From Streptomyces alanosinicus (GTDB lineage Bacteria; Actinomycetota; Actinomycetes; Streptomycetales; Streptomycetaceae): 64,000 bases of DNA. The DNA lies in the NCBI RefSeq assembly GCF_014650595.1, contig NZ_BMVG01000015.1:111025-175024 (forward strand), written 5' to 3'. A program made the position numbers and the translations under genes. Of this stretch, positions 58,295 to 64,000 are shown piece by piece. Numbering within the stretch: position 1 is the first letter of the stretch; every line of letters begins with the position of its first letter. Under the pieces are notes generated by a model. It saw nothing but the letters and a program-made list of their open reading frames with translations, was not told the origin of the DNA and did no database searches.

Positions 58295-58987
58295 ATGACC
58301 ACGGGTGCCGAACAGGGCACACAGCCGTCACTCACCGGGTTCAGCGGTGACACCAGTGTGTCGCCGCCGCGCGGGTACGAGCGCCGCCTCGCCGAGGACG
58401 TCGCCGTCCTCGACGCGTGGCTGTGCGACTACATCAGCCGGCCGGATCCGCAGCTGCTCCGCAAGGGAGCGGTGTGCCCGTTCGTGCCGGCCGCGCTCCA
58501 GGCCGACGCACTGCGTGCCGGCTTCCACTACGAGGTGTCCGGCAAGGACCCCGACGAGCTGAGGAGCCTCCTGGAGGAGGAGCTCGTGCGGTTCATGCGC
58601 CGGCCCGCCGAGGACTCGCTGGACAGCCTCGTCGTGGTCCTGCCCGACCTCGGCGAGGACGGGTACGCGGCCCTGGACGACGCACACGCCCGGCTGAAGG
58701 ACACCGCCGTGGCCGGCGGCGCCATGATCGGCCAGTTCCACCCGGCCTGCGACGAGCGCTCGGTACGCAACGACGGGTTCCGCGTCTCCCGCTCCCCGCT
58801 GCCCCTGCTCGCAATCCGGCACATGGCCTCGCACGACATCCTCTTCCTTCACGAACTCCCGCACTGGTTCGCCGCCTACCGCGAGCGCTTCGGAGCACAG
58901 TTCGCCGAGGGACGGATCCGCGAGCCGCTGATGCTCGGCCTGTACGCGACGGCCGAGCGCCGTCACATCCGCCGGAAGGAGTCCTGA
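58295..58987 (+). CDS. DUF6875-like protein of biosynthetic clusters
   Basis: The 230-residue protein starts at ATG 58295 after GGAGGGAA. Visible conserved segments are CPFVPAALQADALRAGF, GAMIGQFHPACDERSVRNDGFRVSRSPLP and LAIRHMASHDILFLHE, which I associate with the DUF6875 family found mainly in biosynthetic gene clusters. The invariant-looking H and C residues (IGQFHPxC, RHM, HD) suggest a metal or heme site. No reaction is established to my knowledge. It sits between aminotransferase and methyltransferase genes, with a 1-bp overlap (TGATG) with the latter, so it is surely part of the pathway. Confidence 0.65.
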   Translation: MTTGAEQGTQPSLTGFSGDTSVSPPRGYERRLAEDVAVLDAWLCDYISRPDPQLLRKGAVCPFVPAALQADALRAGFHYEVSGKDPDELRSLLEEELVRFMRRPAEDSLDSLVVVLPDLGEDGYAALDDAHARLKDTAVAGGAMIGQFHPACDERSVRNDGFRVSRSPLPLLAIRHMASHDILFLHELPHWFAAYRERFGAQFAEGRIREPLMLGLYATAERRHIRRKES

Positions 58988-60076
58988 TGCGTGCAGAGGA
59001 AGCCGACAGCGCCGTCGCCGTGCGTGCGCTGCTGTACGCGCCCCTGGTCTCGCGCGCCCTGTGCAGCGTCGCCGAACTGGGCATCCCCGACGCCCTGTCG
59101 GCCGGCCCGCGCACCGTCCGCGAGCTTGCCCGGGACACCGGTGCCCACGAGCCCGCCCTGCATCAGGTGCTGACCGCGCTGACCGCCTTCGAGGTCTTCG
59201 AGCTGCTGCCGGACGGCCGGTTCGGCCTCGCCCGCCTCGGCACCGCCCTCACCGCGGGCGCACCCGGCAGCGCCCTGCCCAGCGCGCTGATGGCGCAGGC
59301 CCTCTCCTCCCGGGCCTGGCAGGGCATCCCGGACACCGTGCGCACCGGAACACCCGCCTTCGACAAGGAGTTCGGCGCCTCCTTCTTCACCGCCCTCGAC
59401 CGGCGCCCCGACCTGCGCGACCTGTTCGACGCCACACAGGCCCGCGATGTCGAACTGGAGAGCGCGGCAATCCTGCGCGCCCACGACTTCTCGGCGGCCG
59501 GCACGCTCGTCGACGTCGGCGGCGGCGACGGCGCCCTGCTCTGCCATCTCCTTCAGGCACACCCGGACCTGCGCGGAATCCTGCTCGACCGGCCCGCCGC
59601 GGCAGCCGCGGCCCTCGCCCGGTTCACCGCCGCCGGGTTCGGCGACCGGGCCGAGGCACGCTCGGGGGACTTCTTCAGCGCCGTACCCGGCGGCGGGGAC
59701 GTCTATCTGCTCCGGGAGGTCCTGCACGACTGGGACGACGACCAGTGCGTCGCCGTCCTCGCCGCCTGCCGCCGGGCCATGCCCGCGCACGCCCGCCTCG
59801 TCGTGATCGAGCTCGCCGCCGACGACCGCCCCGGCACGGACGCCGCCGCCCGGATGACCGCGCTGATGAGCCTCTACATGCTGTCCGTGCTGCCCGGACG
59901 CGAGCGCGCCCCCCGCGAGTTCGAGGCGCTGCTGCAAAGGGCCGGTCTGCGGCTGGCGTCCGTGCGGCGCCTGACCGGGCAGAAGGCGCTGCTGGTCGCG
60001 GTTCCCGAACCCGCAGAGGTGCCGGCCGGCGCCCCCGATCCGTCCGCCCGTACGAGCCATGAGCGGAGCACCGACC

Positions 60077-60084
<8 letters not shown>
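58987..60084 (+). CDS. O-methyltransferase (AdoMet-dependent, winged-helix dimerisation type)
   Basis: The 365-residue protein starts at ATG 58987. The N-terminal dimerisation/winged helix (SVAELGIPDALSAGPRTVRELARDTG) is followed by the SAM motif I TLVDVGGGDGALLCHLL (about residues 171-187), motif II DLRGILLDRP, and LREVLHDWDDDQC with the catalytic-His region (about residues 243-255). This is the plant-COMT-like family used for O-methylation of aromatic natural products. Its 3' end overlaps the NRPS start by 8 bp. It is a candidate for methylating a hydroxylated aromatic unit, which fits the Phe-like adenylation code next door. Confidence 0.9.

Positions 60085-64000
<3,916 letters not shown>

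Overview
This 64 kb window is high-GC actinobacterial DNA, almost certainly from a Streptomyces. The evidence is the strong third-position GC bias, GTG starts and 4-bp start/stop overlaps, DUF397 and DUF6479 proteins, a LAL-type LuxR regulator, an F420-type LLM oxidoreductase, DmdR-like iron boxes and a single bldA-type TTA codon in a secondary-metabolism P450. I saw no tRNA, rRNA or CRISPR array.

Layout. (1) 1-13.5 kb: the end of a universal stress protein and an orphan DUF397 protein, then acyl-CoA and aromatic metabolism. A four-gene minus-strand operon encodes enoyl-CoA hydratase, a tandem DUF35/OB-fold protein and two thiolase-fold proteins that lack the usual catalytic Cys and His. Facing it are an acyl-CoA ligase with a low-complexity insert, a membrane sulfatase-fold enzyme, a PaaK-like ligase, a probably leaderless ArsR gene, an LLM oxidoreductase and another AMP-forming ligase. 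(2) 13.7-19.2 kb: a small terpene locus with a P450 (TTA codon), a class I terpene cyclase with an altered NSE motif, and a LAL regulator split by an in-frame TAG. (3) 19.3-26.8 kb: acyl-CoA ligase, nitronate monooxygenase-like flavoprotein, phytoene-desaturase-like FAD oxidoreductase, a Ser/Thr kinase with eight 42-residue TPR-type repeats, and a probably truncated MpaB-family oxygenase. (4) 26.8-32.4 kb: an accessory stretch with a LysR/SnoaL/DoxX trio, an Rrf2 regulator, a GNAT gene with no clear start, and decayed remnants of two IS5-type elements and one Tn3-type element. (5) 32.4-36.9 kb: acyl-CoA dehydrogenase, DUF6479 membrane protein, RpiB-family isomerase, a STAS-ANTAR-GAF regulator and a small secreted protein with a strong terminator.

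(6) 36.9-49.1 kb: an iron-acquisition locus. A divergent FhuF-like reductase and two iron boxes precede two FecCD permeases, an ATPase and a binding lipoprotein. These are followed by ATP-grasp ligase, NIS synthetase, MFS exporter, NIS synthetase and PLP decarboxylase, which is the gene order of the vibrioferrin operon pvsABCDE. (7) 49.2-52.8 kb: a TetR/MFS efflux pair with a tandem operator, divergent from a Cds1-like cysteine desulfhydrase. (8) 52.9-64 kb: the left part of a biosynthetic cluster with tandem P450s that share an unusual I-helix motif, diverging from KamA-family radical SAM enzyme, aminotransferase, a DUF6875-like protein, O-methyltransferase and an NRPS (C-A-T-C...) whose A domain reads as Phe-like. 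The NRPS runs off the right edge.

The most distinctive systems are the vibrioferrin-type siderophore locus with its own uptake genes, and the KamA/DUF6875/NRPS cluster. All names come from motif reading and memory of the families; no database search was run.
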